The notes: generated from the letters alone by a model not told the origin. A DNA stretch of 12,195 nt from Candidatus Zixiibacteriota bacterium (GCA_022614805.1 JAKEHY010000010.1:1-12195); one strand, 5' to 3'; shown: positions 1 through 7,823, counted from the stretch's first letter. Numbers and translations: made by a program.

Positions 1-288
1 GAATATGCCAGCGGGCTGGCGACTTTAAAACTTTTCAGCTTTTGATTTCCATCCGAGCGGGGAAGTGGAATCCAGATGTCCACCTTCCCCGACCCGGACG
101 GTATTTTTGCCGTAAAAGCGTAGGAAAGATGCAATTCCCGGCTCGCTTTTGGGTCTACCTGCTTGGCCGTGGAAAGGCAGCCGGCTGCCAAGGCGGCCGG
201 ACCAAGCCCGAAAAAAAGTATAAACCTACCTTTCCTCATACGCTGCTCGCCAAAAAAGGCGCCCCTTTTATTTCTTCCGTCAAACCGG
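1..288. other. Non-coding spacer with several inverted repeats
   Basis: I see no credible gene here; the forward open frames have no ribosome binding site and run on antisense to the secreted-protein gene. The stretch is rich in inverted repeats: GCCAGC/GCTGGC at 7-20; GGGGAAGTGGA at 59-69 against TCCACCTTCCCC at 79-90 (one bulge); ACGGTA/TGCCGT at 97-112 (one G-T pair); AAAAGCG at 114-120 against CGCTTTT at 144-150; and a perfect 14-bp palindrome at 176-189 nested inside CTTGG/CCAAG arms at about 162-206. This could be a structured untranslated RNA or a set of terminators and repeat debris. It does not match any riboswitch or small RNA consensus that I recognise. Confidence 0.4.
252..269 (-). 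terminator. Likely intrinsic terminator after the secreted-protein gene
   Basis: Read on the minus strand, AAAAGG and CCTTTT form a six-pair stem around a GGCG loop, and the 3' arm runs into six Ts. It begins about 20 bases past the TAG stop of the secreted-protein gene, which is the right place for a Rho-independent terminator. The stem is short and half A-T, so efficiency is uncertain. The structure is near-symmetrical and could also work for transcripts on the plus strand. Confidence 0.45.
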
Positions 289-786
289 CTATTTGGACTC
301 GCCCGCCGGCTTTTTATTCCAAACGCCCCCTTCTTCCACCCATCCGTAGCGCGCAGTTCCATCGACTTTGTGGACGGAGACCTCGTTTATCTCCAGCTTG
401 GACTTGTCACCCTTCATAAAGATGTCGACGTCGTAAACCTTTCCGTCAGTCGCCTTACAATCGACGCAGGCAAAGTAAACGCCGTCGGCCACCTTGGCAA
501 GCCGGTCTTCGTGGACTTTGTCCAGCGTCATCTCCAAGGTCTTTTTGGAAACCGGGTCGTAAACGAGATAATATCCCCCCTTTAATTTGGCATCCTTGGC
601 CACATACTCTTTTATGGCTTTGGACAAATCCGCCGTCGACAAGGCCGCTTCGGTTTTTTTGGCTTCCGGCTTGGCCTTGGGATGCTCGGTGGGATGCTCC
701 TGGGCCAGCACATTTCCACCGGACAGCAGAAATAGCCCGACGGCCGCGGCCAAGACCCCAAGGCCCAAGGTTTTGAGACGATTCAT
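289..786 (-). CDS. Small secreted protein of unknown function
   Basis: A 165-residue protein. Residues 1-28 look like a Sec signal peptide: a basic start (MNRLK), a hydrophobic stretch of leucine, alanine, valine and glycine, and a likely cleavage near NVLAQ|EH. No lipobox cysteine is seen. The mature part opens with a charged His/Pro/Lys/Glu-rich linker (about 29-48), then a compact domain of about 115 residues that ends in an aromatic, glycine-rich stretch (YGWVEEGGVWNKKP). Two close cysteines (ACVDC) could form a disulfide or bind metal. The start at 786 is chosen because AGGAGG lies six bases upstream and the signal peptide begins there; the open frame runs further upstream without support. 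It is a single gene, separated by 223 bases from the gene above it and followed by a likely terminator. I do not recognise the family; a periplasmic role is inferred from the signal peptide only. Confidence 0.8.
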   Translation of the reverse strand: MNRLKTLGLGVLAAAVGLFLLSGGNVLAQEHPTEHPKAKPEAKKTEAALSTADLSKAIKEYVAKDAKLKGGYYLVYDPVSKKTLEMTLDKVHEDRLAKVADGVYFACVDCKATDGKVYDVDIFMKGDKSKLEINEVSVHKVDGTARYGWVEEGGVWNKKPAGESK

Positions 787-792
787 ACGGTT

Positions 793-814
793 CCTCCTTC
801 CGGGCCAAAGCCCG
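793..814 (-). promoter_or_regulatory. Strong ribosome binding site with adjacent hairpin
   Basis: On the minus strand a perfect AGGAGG (793-798) sits six bases before the ATG at 786 and fixes the start of the secreted-protein gene. Directly upstream, CGGGC and GCCCG (801-805 and 810-814) can form a small hairpin that ends two bases before the wider GAAGGAGG. Such a hairpin could affect ribosome access or mRNA stability; that part is inference. Confidence 0.6.
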
Positions 815-931
815 ATTTTCCCTCCGATTTTAGACTTGGGGACGAAGCGGGAGGGGGAAACGCTCCGTTCCATCGCTTTTCTTGTGGTTCAGTCATCTGC
901 AAACGGCCTGGGCCGTCTTTGTCTTTCCCAC

Positions 932-960
932 TTTATACAACCGTAAACCTTCCCAGGCTA
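932..960 (-). promoter_or_regulatory. Candidate promoter of the secreted-protein gene
   Basis: On the minus strand TATAAA (932-937) is a good -10 box, but the hexamer 17 bases upstream (TAGCCT) is a poor -35 box. Transcription would start near 925, giving a leader of about 140 bases that contains a perfect ACGGCC/GGCCGT inverted repeat (903-916). The spacer 787-1009 holds no gene, so a promoter must lie here or the gene depends on readthrough from the operon above. The exact site is uncertain. Confidence 0.3.
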
Positions 961-1009
961 CGGCTATGTTCCCGGAGTTGGAAAAAATCGCAGGTGGAGG
1001 TCAACCGGT

Positions 1010-3379
1010 TCATTTCTTTTCACTCTGGTTTTGAACGGGCCGGCGTTCCTTAAGCAGGGCAAGCATCTGGGCCACCTGCGCGGTCGGGCGGCTGCAGACA
1101 AAATTCTGGCAGACATAAGCGGTCGCTTTCCCTCCGAGGGCGCTCTGGCTGCGCACAAAATCCGCCAGTTTTGCTATGGGCGGCTCTTCGGCACCTTCGG
1201 GCCGGAAGAGCACGACCTTGTTGGGCAGAAACGGCTTTCTCAAAGCCGCCAGCATCTGCCTGGTGTCCTGTCCGTCCGAACGCCCGGCAATCACCACTTC
1301 AAAGGAGGGTCCCAGAGCGAAATCCAGCGCGGTTAAAAACAGGGTAAAGTTTGCCGGAGAGCGGGCCACGTCGCCGGCAAAGCTTTTCATCAACTTGGAA
1401 GCCAACTCTTCCAATTCCGTCTGTCCCGTCATTCGGGCCAGCCGCAAAAGGTTAAAAGCCGCCACTGAATTGCCGGAAGGGAGCGCGCCGTCGGCCCCTT
1501 CTCGCGTGCGGACAATCTGTTTTTCCCCGTCATCGGGTTGGAAGTAAAAGCCGCCGTTCCGCTTATCCCAGAAGTGCGCCAGCATCGCCTCGTTAAGCTT
1601 CAGGGCTTCTTCGAGGTGGCGAACTTCAAAGGTGGCCTCGTAGAGTTCAATTAAACCCCACACCATAAAAGCATAGTCGTCGAGCTGCCCGTCCAGGGCT
1701 GCCTGGCCGTCGCGGTACCGTTTCAAAAGCCTTCCCCGACCATCATCTCGAAGGGTTTTGAGCACAAAATCGGCGGCCCGGCCGGCCGCTTGGGCATATT
1801 GCGGCTCGTTCAAAACCACGGCCCCGCGCGCCAGAGCGGCAATCATCAAGCCGTTCCAGTCGGTCAGGATTTTGTCGTCTTTGTGCGGGCGAATGCGTTT
1901 TTGCCGGACTTCAAGAAGTTTCTGCCGGGCCGCTTCCCAGCGGTTTTGCAACGATTGTTCGGAGGAAACGCCGAGGTCTTGAAACTCCCGAGCCAGCTGG
2001 CCCCAGGGCTTGGTTAGATGAAGAATGTTCGCCTGCCGGCCGGTTTCTCGCTCACGGAAATTTCCTTCCGGAGCGGCGTTGAAAATTTTCATTATGAACG
2101 CGGCCTCGTCCGGGCCCAGCGTTCCTTTTAGCTCCTCGGCCGTCCAGAGGTAGAATTTCCCCTCTTCCCCCTCGCTGTCGGCATCTTCGGCGGAATGGAA
2201 GCCACCTTCGGGGGAGGTCATATCCCGCAAGACATAGGTAAAAATCTCTTTCGCCGTGCGGGCGTATTCTTCCTTGCCGGTGGCCTGATAAGTTTCGAGG
2301 TAGGCGAGGGCCAAAAGGGCCTGGTCATAGAGCATCTTTTCGAAATGAGGCAAAAACCAGCGCGGGTCGGTGGAATAGCGGTGGAAGCCGAAACCGACCT
2401 GGTCGCAAATGCCGCCCCGGCGCATCGCCGCCAAACTTTTTTCGGTCATTTCCAAAGCCTTTTGATTGCCAGTGCGAGAATAATAACGCAGCAAAAACGA
2501 ATACTGATGCGGAGTGGGAAATTTGGGAGCGGAGCCGAAGCCGGCGTTTCCGGAATCAAAAATCGATTCAAACCGTTTGTAGGCCTCGTCCAAAGTCGAG
2601 CGGTTCAATTCATCACCCGGCCGGGCCGTAGAAACGTCCTGTAAAGCGGAGATGACCCGCTCCGCAACCTGGAAAATTTCGCCCCGGCGGGTCTTCCAGG
2701 CCTCCGCCAACCCCGGTATCACCTCCACCATTCCCGGACGCCCAAAACGGGGTTCTTTGGGGATATAGGTGGCGGCAAAAAAGGGCTTTTTGTCCGGGGT
2801 CATTACAATGGTCAAGGGCCAGCCGCCGCCGCGGGTCAAAACCTGCGAGGCAGTCATATAGATATTGTCCACGTCCGGCCGTTCCTCCCGGTCCACCTTT
2901 ATGGAAACAAAATCCCTGTTCAAAAGCTTGGCTACTTCTTCATCCTCGAACGATTCTTTTTCCATTACGTGACACCAGTGGCAGGTGGAATAACCGATGG
3001 AAAGAAAGATTGGTTTGTCCTCCTTTCGGGCTTTTGCGAACGCTTCTTCTCCCCAGGGATACCAGTCCACCGGATTACCGGCGTGCTGCAAGAGGTAGGG
3101 ACTTTTTTCGAATACGAGCCGATTGTACGCCGGGCCGCCATCGGCGGGGAGCTTCTCCAAAACTTCTGCCGGGGGTATAGGTTTACGTCCTCCTTCGGCT
3201 ATGCCGCGCTCCTGGCTTACCCCATTCCGTTTGAGAAGGAAAACACCGCCGACTAAAAGCAGGAGGATGGTCGATAAAACGAAAAAGCCCGCTTTCTTCC
3301 ATTGCTTCCTTGAGTATCTCTTCAAAACGCCAAAAATCCTTTTGCCCCGTCCGGCCAGCCGATTTCGAGGCCCAACCAT
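1010..3379 (-). CDS. Membrane-anchored YyaL/DUF255-type thioredoxin-domain protein
   Basis: A 789-residue protein of the conserved YyaL/SPATA20 family, which joins a thioredoxin-like domain (DUF255) to an alpha/alpha six-hairpin barrel resembling N-acylglucosamine epimerases. The family signature is clear: [17 protein letters not shown] (about 93-109), CHWCHVM with C133 and C136 in the redox position, and DREERPD. The C-terminus keeps the family's [11 protein letters not shown] stretch. Family members are usually about 600-700 residues; this one has roughly 80 extra at the N-terminus, with a basic segment ([10 protein letters not shown]) followed by a single membrane helix at about 30-49. That topology would put the catalytic part outside the cytoplasm. 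The start ATG at 3379 shares one base with the TGA of the anti-sigma gene; a GTG one codon earlier (3382) is also possible. There is no clear ribosome binding site, so translation is probably coupled. The biochemical role of the family is not settled; disulfide chemistry is inferred from the motif. Confidence 0.88.
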   Translation of the reverse strand: MVGPRNRLAGRGKRIFGVLKRYSRKQWKKAGFFVLSTILLLLVGGVFLLKRNGVSQERGIAEGGRKPIPPAEVLEKLPADGGPAYNRLVFEKSPYLLQHAGNPVDWYPWGEEAFAKARKEDKPIFLSIGYSTCHWCHVMEKESFEDEEVAKLLNRDFVSIKVDREERPDVDNIYMTASQVLTRGGGWPLTIVMTPDKKPFFAATYIPKEPRFGRPGMVEVIPGLAEAWKTRRGEIFQVAERVISALQDVSTARPGDELNRSTLDEAYKRFESIFDSGNAGFGSAPKFPTPHQYSFLLRYYSRTGNQKALEMTEKSLAAMRRGGICDQVGFGFHRYSTDPRWFLPHFEKMLYDQALLALAYLETYQATGKEEYARTAKEIFTYVLRDMTSPEGGFHSAEDADSEGEEGKFYLWTAEELKGTLGPDEAAFIMKIFNAAPEGNFRERETGRQANILHLTKPWGQLAREFQDLGVSSEQSLQNRWEAARQKLLEVRQKRIRPHKDDKILTDWNGLMIAALARGAVVLNEPQYAQAAGRAADFVLKTLRDDGRGRLLKRYRDGQAALDGQLDDYAFMVWGLIELYEATFEVRHLEEALKLNEAMLAHFWDKRNGGFYFQPDDGEKQIVRTREGADGALPSGNSVAAFNLLRLARMTGQTELEELASKLMKSFAGDVARSPANFTLFLTALDFALGPSFEVVIAGRSDGQDTRQMLAALRKPFLPNKVVLFRPEGAEEPPIAKLADFVRSQSALGGKATAYVCQNFVCSRPTAQVAQMLALLKERRPVQNQSEKK

Positions 3380-4143
3380 CACGTACGGTCGTTAACTGAT
3401 AGGGCCAATTCCTCCACCCTTCTCCTTGAAAGGTCGGCAATCACGCAAACCAGATGCTTTCCCACAATGCGAACGGCCAGCTGGTAGCTGCCGGCGCGGC
3501 TGCAAACCACCGACTCGCCCGACCCCACGTACCGCTTCGTTTTTGGAAAGCGTTCCAATGCATTCCTTTCGAAAACCATCACGCTGACAGGGACTCCCTC
3601 ACAGTGTCCGAGAATAACCGCAGCGGGCACATCGTCAATATGACACACCCGTTTCCCCCGGGATACGAAGCCAGCGGCAGAGGGCTGGCAGTAAAAGGCG
3701 GCGGTGTCGAGCTTCCCTTCAAGTGCCCGGGCTGTCTTTTCCGGCACCGGGCCGTCGAAATCCGGCCCGATAACCCGGTGGACGTAAGCTCGATGGCTCT
3801 CTTCTGCGGCAGCTGCCAGTTCCATCGTCTCCGTTTTTGGCTGGAACCAGAGGACTGCCAGAAAAACGACCAGCACGGCCGCCGCAACCGGCCAGATAGA
3901 TTTGAGGCCCACCCGGAAGCGCCCCGGCATTAACTTGGACTCCACCGATTCCCAGAGGGAGGGGGTTCTCTCCCCTTTTGAAAGAAACCCGGAGACCCGC
4001 TGGTGAAACCCCTGTTCGGATTTGAACATCGCGGCGCACTCGGAACAAGTTTCAAGATGCTTTTCAATTTCGAAACTGGTTTCGGCCTCCAACTCGGAAT
4101 CGAGATAAAGCTGCATCCGTTTCCGGGCTTCCAAACAATTCAT
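3379..4143 (-). CDS. Membrane anti-sigma factor with zinc-finger HC2 domain
   Basis: A 254-residue anti-sigma factor expected to hold the adjacent ECF sigma at the membrane. The N-terminal 40 residues are a putative zf-HC2/ZAS domain: C3 followed by H29-x3-C33-x2-C36, the expected zinc-ligand spacing. One membrane helix lies at about 82-100. The remaining 150 residues would be extracytoplasmic and contain five cysteines (C152, C167, C181, C214, C233), unusual for a domain exposed to an oxidising compartment unless they form disulfides, bind a metal or sense redox state. The ATG at 4143 overlaps the sigma stop in ATGA, and AAGGAG about ten bases upstream gives it its own ribosome binding site. 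Its own TGA overlaps the start of the thioredoxin-domain gene. The sensory domain matches no family I can name. Confidence 0.85.
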   Translation of the reverse strand: MNCLEARKRMQLYLDSELEAETSFEIEKHLETCSECAAMFKSEQGFHQRVSGFLSKGERTPSLWESVESKLMPGRFRVGLKSIWPVAAAVLVVFLAVLWFQPKTETMELAAAAEESHRAYVHRVIGPDFDGPVPEKTARALEGKLDTAAFYCQPSAAGFVSRGKRVCHIDDVPAAVILGHCEGVPVSVMVFERNALERFPKTKRYVGSGESVVCSRAGSYQLAVRIVGKHLVCVIADLSRRRVEELALSVNDRT

Positions 4144-4712
4144 CCTTCCAATCTCCTTTGCGAACGCAAAAGAGCGTTGCGCATTTTTTGCCGAGCGCGA
4201 AAGAGGTACCCCATAACACTTCCCAAGGGAATCTCCAAAGACTCGGCGATTTCGCGATAGCGCAGGCCGCCGACCGCCTTCATCAAAAGCACCGACTTTT
4301 CGACCTCATTTAGGGCTTCCAAGGCTTTGATCAAATCCTCGTCAAGTATTTTGGAGAAATCTTCCATCGAGGCCGCGGTATACGGATATTCCTCGGAGTG
4401 AGCCCGCTCGACGATGGCCTGCCAGTTTTCCATATCGACGGCCACCTCAAATTTAGCGATGCGACCCCGTTTTCGATTTAAGGCAAAAATTTCGTTGGTC
4501 AAAATTCTGAACATCCAAGCGCGGAAGCTGGCATCCTCGTGATAGCGGTCGAAGGCCCGGTAAGCGCGCAAAACGGCGTTTTGAATGGCATCGAGCGCAT
4601 CCTCCGAATGAAACGTCAGACGGCGGCCATACACCTCCAACTCGCGCTCAATCGGTTTAAGCAAACCAAGAAACCGTTCCGCCTTCAACTTTTCTTTGTC
4701 GCCTCTTGCCAT
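4140..4712 (-). CDS. ECF-family RNA polymerase sigma factor
   Basis: A 190-residue sigma-70 family factor of the extracytoplasmic-function type, with only regions 2 and 4. Region 2 spans about residues 11-82 and includes the stretch DAIQNAVLRAYRAF followed by FRAWMFRILTNEIFALNRKR, typical for core and -10 binding. Region 4 spans about 124-183 and carries the helix-turn-helix YREIAESLEIPLGSVMGYL followed by FRARQKMR. It heads an operon with its anti-sigma factor and a thioredoxin-domain protein, so it probably directs transcription of its own operon and perhaps envelope-stress or redox genes. The ATG at 4712 has only a weak GAGTGG upstream; another ATG eight bases earlier is out of frame. Its regulon cannot be read from this window. 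Confidence 0.9.
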   Translation of the reverse strand: MARGDKEKLKAERFLGLLKPIERELEVYGRRLTFHSEDALDAIQNAVLRAYRAFDRYHEDASFRAWMFRILTNEIFALNRKRGRIAKFEVAVDMENWQAIVERAHSEEYPYTAASMEDFSKILDEDLIKALEALNEVEKSVLLMKAVGGLRYREIAESLEIPLGSVMGYLFRARQKMRNALLRSQRRLEG

Positions 4713-4745
4713 CCACTCATAATAAAGTCAAATCAGACCCCTTTT

Positions 4746-4782
4746 ATTACAATAAGTAGCGGCAAACTGTTTCCCGAAACAG
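4746..4782 (-). promoter_or_regulatory. Candidate promoter/operator of the sigma operon
   Basis: The 139-base gap between the response-regulator stop and the sigma start holds a perfect 7-bp inverted repeat with a 2-base centre, CTGTTTC-CC-GAAACAG (4767-4782 on the plus strand). Read on the minus strand, its right half gives GGAAAC (4769-4774), which resembles ECF -35 elements. TGTAAT follows after 17 bases (4746-4751). This would start transcription about 27 bases before the sigma ATG and fit autoregulation. The palindrome could instead be a repressor site, or chance. Confidence 0.33.
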
Positions 4783-4851
4783 ATAGAGAAGTTCAAGTCG
4801 CGGTTAATCTTGCAATTGGGGAAAGAGCTAAAGAGCGGTTTGTAGAAAAAA

Positions 4852-6171
4852 CTACTTGCCCAGCTTGCCCAGCTTTGCCTGCAAAAGCCGGAGGATTTCC
4901 TCTTTGTCCACCTGGGAGGTAAGGCGCTGGGCCACTTCGCGGGCAACGGCTAAAACCACCTGGTTTACCAATTCCTCCGGGTCGACGAGGGGGGGGGAAG
5001 CGGTCGGCTCGGGCTTTGGCGGAGAACCGGAAATCTCCGTCGCCTGAACTATTTTGACCTTGTCGGTTTTGACTTTTTGCTGGGCTTCCACCACCGCCTG
5101 CGGGTCAATCTTGGTTTCGCCATAGACCGGTTTTTCCTCCGGCGTCTCCAGCTTCATCATCTCTTTTTTGAACTCGTTGATGAAACGGTCATATCCCAGC
5201 CGGGAGGTTCCCAACTCCTCCACTTTCAATTTCAACTCTTCGGAGGTATCTTCCTTCCTTCGGGAGGGGGGCGGAGTCGCCGGCTTGGAGGAGGGGGTGG
5301 AAGGAGCCTCGGCCTCTTTCTGCATTTCCTTCAAAAACCAGTCGTAATCGTGCGGCTCGTCTTTGGAGGAACCCATTCCCAGAGCCACATCCAAATCCTC
5401 CTCTCCCAGGCCGAAGGGGTTGGAGGCCAAAACCAGGTCATCCTTTTCCAATTTGAGCTTGCCCGTGTCTGACTTCGACCGGCCGGCGGCAGGCTTGCTC
5501 GGAGCGGTTTTCCGGTGGCGTTCGTGCGGCTTCGGTTTGGTTTTCTCTTCGTGAGAGTACAGCTTGATGGTCATTTCGTCCGGATTAGCCTCCCCCCAGG
5601 GGTCACCTTCGCCGGGCGGAGGCGGTTTTTGGGGTGAAACGGTGGGGATTTTGCCGGTATCCTCTTCCAACTGTTTGGCGGATGCGGCCCCCAAAAGCGT
5701 GTCCATATCCAAACTTTCCTCCGGCGCGGCGGAGGCGAGCGCCTCTTCCAGAAGAGACGAAGCGGGGGTTTTGCCGGTATCGTGGGAGGCTATCGGGCCT
5801 TTGGAAAAAGGGGAGAGAAATCTTTGGGCTTTTTCGATGAAGTCTTTGGGGACGAACGGCTTTTGCAGGTAGTCGGAGGCGCCCGCCCCCAGAAACTTTT
5901 CCGCATCGCGGGCTTCGCTGGAGCTCAAAAGCATAATGACCGGTATGTTTTTCAGGGCGGGGTCGGCTTTCAGCTCGCGGCAGACGGAGAGCCCATCCTT
6001 GCCGGGCATTGCGTGGTCCAAAAAAATCAGGTCGGGATGCTGGCTTTTGGCCATCGCCAAAGCCTTGCCGCCGTCCGAGGTGGAAATCACTTCGTAGCCG
6101 TTATGGCGCAGGAGCGACTCCGCCACACCCCGGATGGTGGCGGAATCATCGGCCACTAAAACCTTAGACAT
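4852..6171 (-). CDS. Response regulator: REC domain with long disordered tail
   Basis: A 439-residue protein. Residues 1-120 are a complete CheY-like receiver: acidic pair D8/D9, phospho-acceptor D52 in FLDHAMPGKDG, a switch residue near S83 and K104 in QKPF. After it there is no DNA-binding or enzymatic domain. Residues 121-395 are rich in Pro, Lys, Glu and Ser and look disordered, with repeated short motifs: DTGK at 131, 171 and 235, and YDxFxxExxKE at 276-286 and 327-337. The last 45 residues (about 396-439) are amphipathic helix, likely coiled coil, possibly for oligomerisation or partner binding. An output through protein-protein contacts is therefore more likely than direct transcription control; no sensor kinase is in the window. 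The start at 6171 has GGAGGGG just upstream. It lies 26 bases after the rhomboid gene and may share its transcript. Confidence 0.85.
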   Translation of the reverse strand: MSKVLVADDSATIRGVAESLLRHNGYEVISTSDGGKALAMAKSQHPDLIFLDHAMPGKDGLSVCRELKADPALKNIPVIMLLSSSEARDAEKFLGAGASDYLQKPFVPKDFIEKAQRFLSPFSKGPIASHDTGKTPASSLLEEALASAAPEESLDMDTLLGAASAKQLEEDTGKIPTVSPQKPPPPGEGDPWGEANPDEMTIKLYSHEEKTKPKPHERHRKTAPSKPAAGRSKSDTGKLKLEKDDLVLASNPFGLGEEDLDVALGMGSSKDEPHDYDWFLKEMQKEAEAPSTPSSKPATPPPSRRKEDTSEELKLKVEELGTSRLGYDRFINEFKKEMMKLETPEEKPVYGETKIDPQAVVEAQQKVKTDKVKIVQATEISGSPPKPEPTASPPLVDPEELVNQVVLAVAREVAQRLTSQVDKEEILRLLQAKLGKLGK

Positions 6172-6197
6172 TCCCCTCCCTCAAGGCCGCAAGGCTT

Positions 6198-7028
6198 TCA
6201 GTCTTCCCGTTTTCCCAGAAGTTCGCTGGCTTTTTCCAAAATCTTTTTGTCCCGGCGTGAAAGCTTATCGTATCCCCCCACTTCCTTGATACGGTCCAAA
6301 ACCTCGTCGGCGGAAGCCAAAAGGGCCCTTTTTTGGGCCTCTTCCCGGTAATATTTCCGCTCCTTTAATTTATATCGGAGGCTCCGGCCGAAATCTGTAA
6401 TCCACTTTAAGGAGCGTCCCCGCTTGATATAGACCCAGCCGACCAGAAGCCCCCCCAGATGGGTGACGTGGCCGATGCCGTCGGAGGTGTGCTGGAAGGA
6501 GGCCAAAAGCGCCAGGAAACCGAAAAAGAGCACCAGGTACCTGGCTTTGACCGGGACTAAAAACCAGAGGTAGATGATGCGGTTGGGATACAGAAGCCCG
6601 AAGGCCGCCAGGATGCCGAAAAGCGCCCCGGAGGCGCCGATGGTGGCGGCGGCGGAATTCCAGGTCAAAGCGAGGGTGAAAAACCCGGCCCCGATGCCGC
6701 AGATGAAGTAGAACTTGTAGAAATAGCGGCTGCCCCAGTCCCTTTCCAAATCCTGCCCGAACATCCAGAGGGTGAACATATTGAAAAGAATGTGAAGGAA
6801 ATCGCCGTGCAGGAACATATAGGTTCCCAATTGCCAGAGATAAAATTTCTGATGAACGAGCGTGGGGGTCAGGCCGAAGTAGTAAACCAGCCAGTCGGAG
6901 CGGATTATCAGCTGGAGGAGAAAAACGATCCCGTTGGCGATTAAAAGGTTGCGGACGGCGGGGGGGATGCCGCCGTAAATCGGCCAGGAGGGCCGGTTCC
7001 AGGTCTCGGTGTAGCGCTCCGAACGCAT
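6198..7028 (-). CDS. Rhomboid-family intramembrane serine protease
   Basis: A 276-residue polytopic membrane protein (numbering from the ATG at 7028). About six membrane helices can be read, at roughly 25-43, 70-90, 103-123, 131-147, 163-178 and 187-201. The rhomboid signatures are present: H74 and H79 with N83 in HGDFLHILFN, catalytic S133 in GASGALFG, and catalytic H190 in HVTHLGGLLVG, so the enzyme should be active. A basic cytoplasmic tail of about 70 residues follows the last helix. It would cleave membrane-spanning substrates inside the bilayer; the substrate is unknown. The open frame extends to a TTG at 7064, but neither start has a clear ribosome binding site, and the homologous region starts well inside the shorter version, so I prefer the ATG. 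It precedes the response regulator by 26 bases and is likely the first gene of that pair. Confidence 0.88.
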   Translation of the reverse strand: MRSERYTETWNRPSWPIYGGIPPAVRNLLIANGIVFLLQLIIRSDWLVYYFGLTPTLVHQKFYLWQLGTYMFLHGDFLHILFNMFTLWMFGQDLERDWGSRYFYKFYFICGIGAGFFTLALTWNSAAATIGASGALFGILAAFGLLYPNRIIYLWFLVPVKARYLVLFFGFLALLASFQHTSDGIGHVTHLGGLLVGWVYIKRGRSLKWITDFGRSLRYKLKERKYYREEAQKRALLASADEVLDRIKEVGGYDKLSRRDKKILEKASELLGKRED

Positions 7029-7200
7029 ACAGTCTAAAGCTAACTTAAAATCCCCTTCAATCAAGCGAAAATTTAATCTATTTTGCGGCCACCCGGCCTG
7101 TTTGGGCTTCGGTTCGTGTATTAAAAAGTTTTGCCTTAATTCACTTCCGTCATATTTGCGCTTGAAAGGCGAGTGAAGAAATTGAGGATTGGTGGTTCGG

Positions 7201-7250
7201 CCCTTCGGCTATGCTCCCTTCGGCTGCGCTTCCCTCGGTTTCACTCGGGA
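7201..7250. repeat. Tandem 15-mer plus inverted motif, dispersed repeat fragment
   Basis: Two adjacent copies of CCCTTCGGCT(AT/GC)GCT (7201-7215 and 7216-7230, two mismatches) are followed by an imperfect inverted motif, TCCCTCGG...TCACTCGGGA (7231-7250). Close relatives of both parts occur at the right end of the window: 12 of 13 bases at 12074-12086 and 19 of 20 bases at 12033-12052. The pieces are rearranged relative to each other, as expected of mosaic intergenic repeat families. Confidence 0.6.
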
Positions 7251-7677
7251 TCTTCGACAGGGTCTTCGACAAAAACGGTGGGGAAGTTGTGGCGATTTTG
7301 ACGAAATGGAGGAATTGGGCTGCGAATATGCGGGGGGAATGGAATGGGCGACTTTTCCCTGACAGATTTCACTCTGAAGGGGAGGTGAATTTGTACAAAA
7401 ACACCGCCTGCAGCCTTGCGGTTTTGGCAAAAACGGCGGGGAAAGAGGGGTGAAATTGTAGTTTTTTTTGAAAAATCGCGAAACAAAAACTGTTGGAAAA
7501 TGCTTGCGATTTTAGGTGGAAGTGCAATTTAATACACATCCTTGAACGCCTTGTCCGGGAGCGGATTGCGAAATGTGACCAATTATTTTTCGGTCATCGG
7601 GTTGAATTTCTTGCCTGGCAGGAGCTTGCGCCGGGCATTTTTTAAGGGGTTTTTGGACGGGAAAAAGCGGAAGAGAA

Positions 7678-7760
7678 AACCTAACCCCCTGACCCCCTTC
7701 CCGACACGGGAAGGGGGAAGGAAACCTCCCCTTAATCCCCTCCTTCGTAAGGAGGGGACA
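7678..7760. repeat. Dispersed repeat with two GC-rich hairpins (left copy)
   Basis: The block opens with AACCTAACCCCCTGACC and contains two perfect hairpins: CCCCCTTCCC/GGGAAGGGGG with a five-base loop (7693-7717) and CCCCTCCTT/AAGGAGGGG with a three-base loop (7737-7757). The opening segment recurs in the same orientation at 12013-12036 with one length difference and a few substitutions. C/G-rich intergenic blocks of this look are widespread in environmental bacterial genomes and are often mis-called as small proteins. Either hairpin could also stop transcription, though no T tract follows. Confidence 0.65.
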
Positions 7761-7823
7761 GAAAGGGAGCGGCGTTCAGTCCGAAGTTGGGGTGAATTTT
7801 ACTAATCGTAATGGGTGTTGCTG

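Larger units (their letters stand above)
7065..7823. other. Long non-coding spacer with dispersed-repeat fragments
   Basis: No gene is supported in this stretch. The left third is AT-rich and probably holds the unassigned promoter of the rhomboid gene. Repeats follow: a tandem 15-mer (7201-7230), a 20-base inverted motif (7231-7250) with a near copy at 12033-12052, a direct TCTTCGACA repeat (7251-7271), two copies of AAAAACGG(T/C)GGGGA (7271-7284 and 7429-7442), a T8 tract near 7461 and two strong GC-rich hairpins at 7693-7757. The mixture suggests repeated insertion and decay of small dispersed elements at the left border of the acquired island. Confidence 0.6.

Noticed and set aside
59-150. 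Possible riboswitch (cobalamin or cyclic-di-GMP type)
   Set aside because: Hairpins are present but the conserved boxes of these classes are not, on either strand, and no suitably placed downstream gene is visible.
42-585. Two long overlapping forward open frames at the left edge
   Set aside because: They lack ribosome binding sites, have basic low-quality composition, cross the spacer and run antisense to the well-supported secreted-protein gene.
2195-2644. Forward open frame of 149 codons inside the thioredoxin-domain gene
   Set aside because: It is antisense to a clearly conserved protein and its translation shows no recognisable motif; a shadow of the GC-rich coding frame.
3454-3933. 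Forward open frame of 159 codons opposite the anti-sigma gene
   Set aside because: Antisense shadow of a gene with clear domain evidence and coupled neighbours.
7542-7805. Forward open frame ending in PNPLTPFPTREGG-like residues
   Set aside because: Much of its length is translated dispersed-repeat hairpin sequence, a frequent source of false genes; no ribosome binding site.
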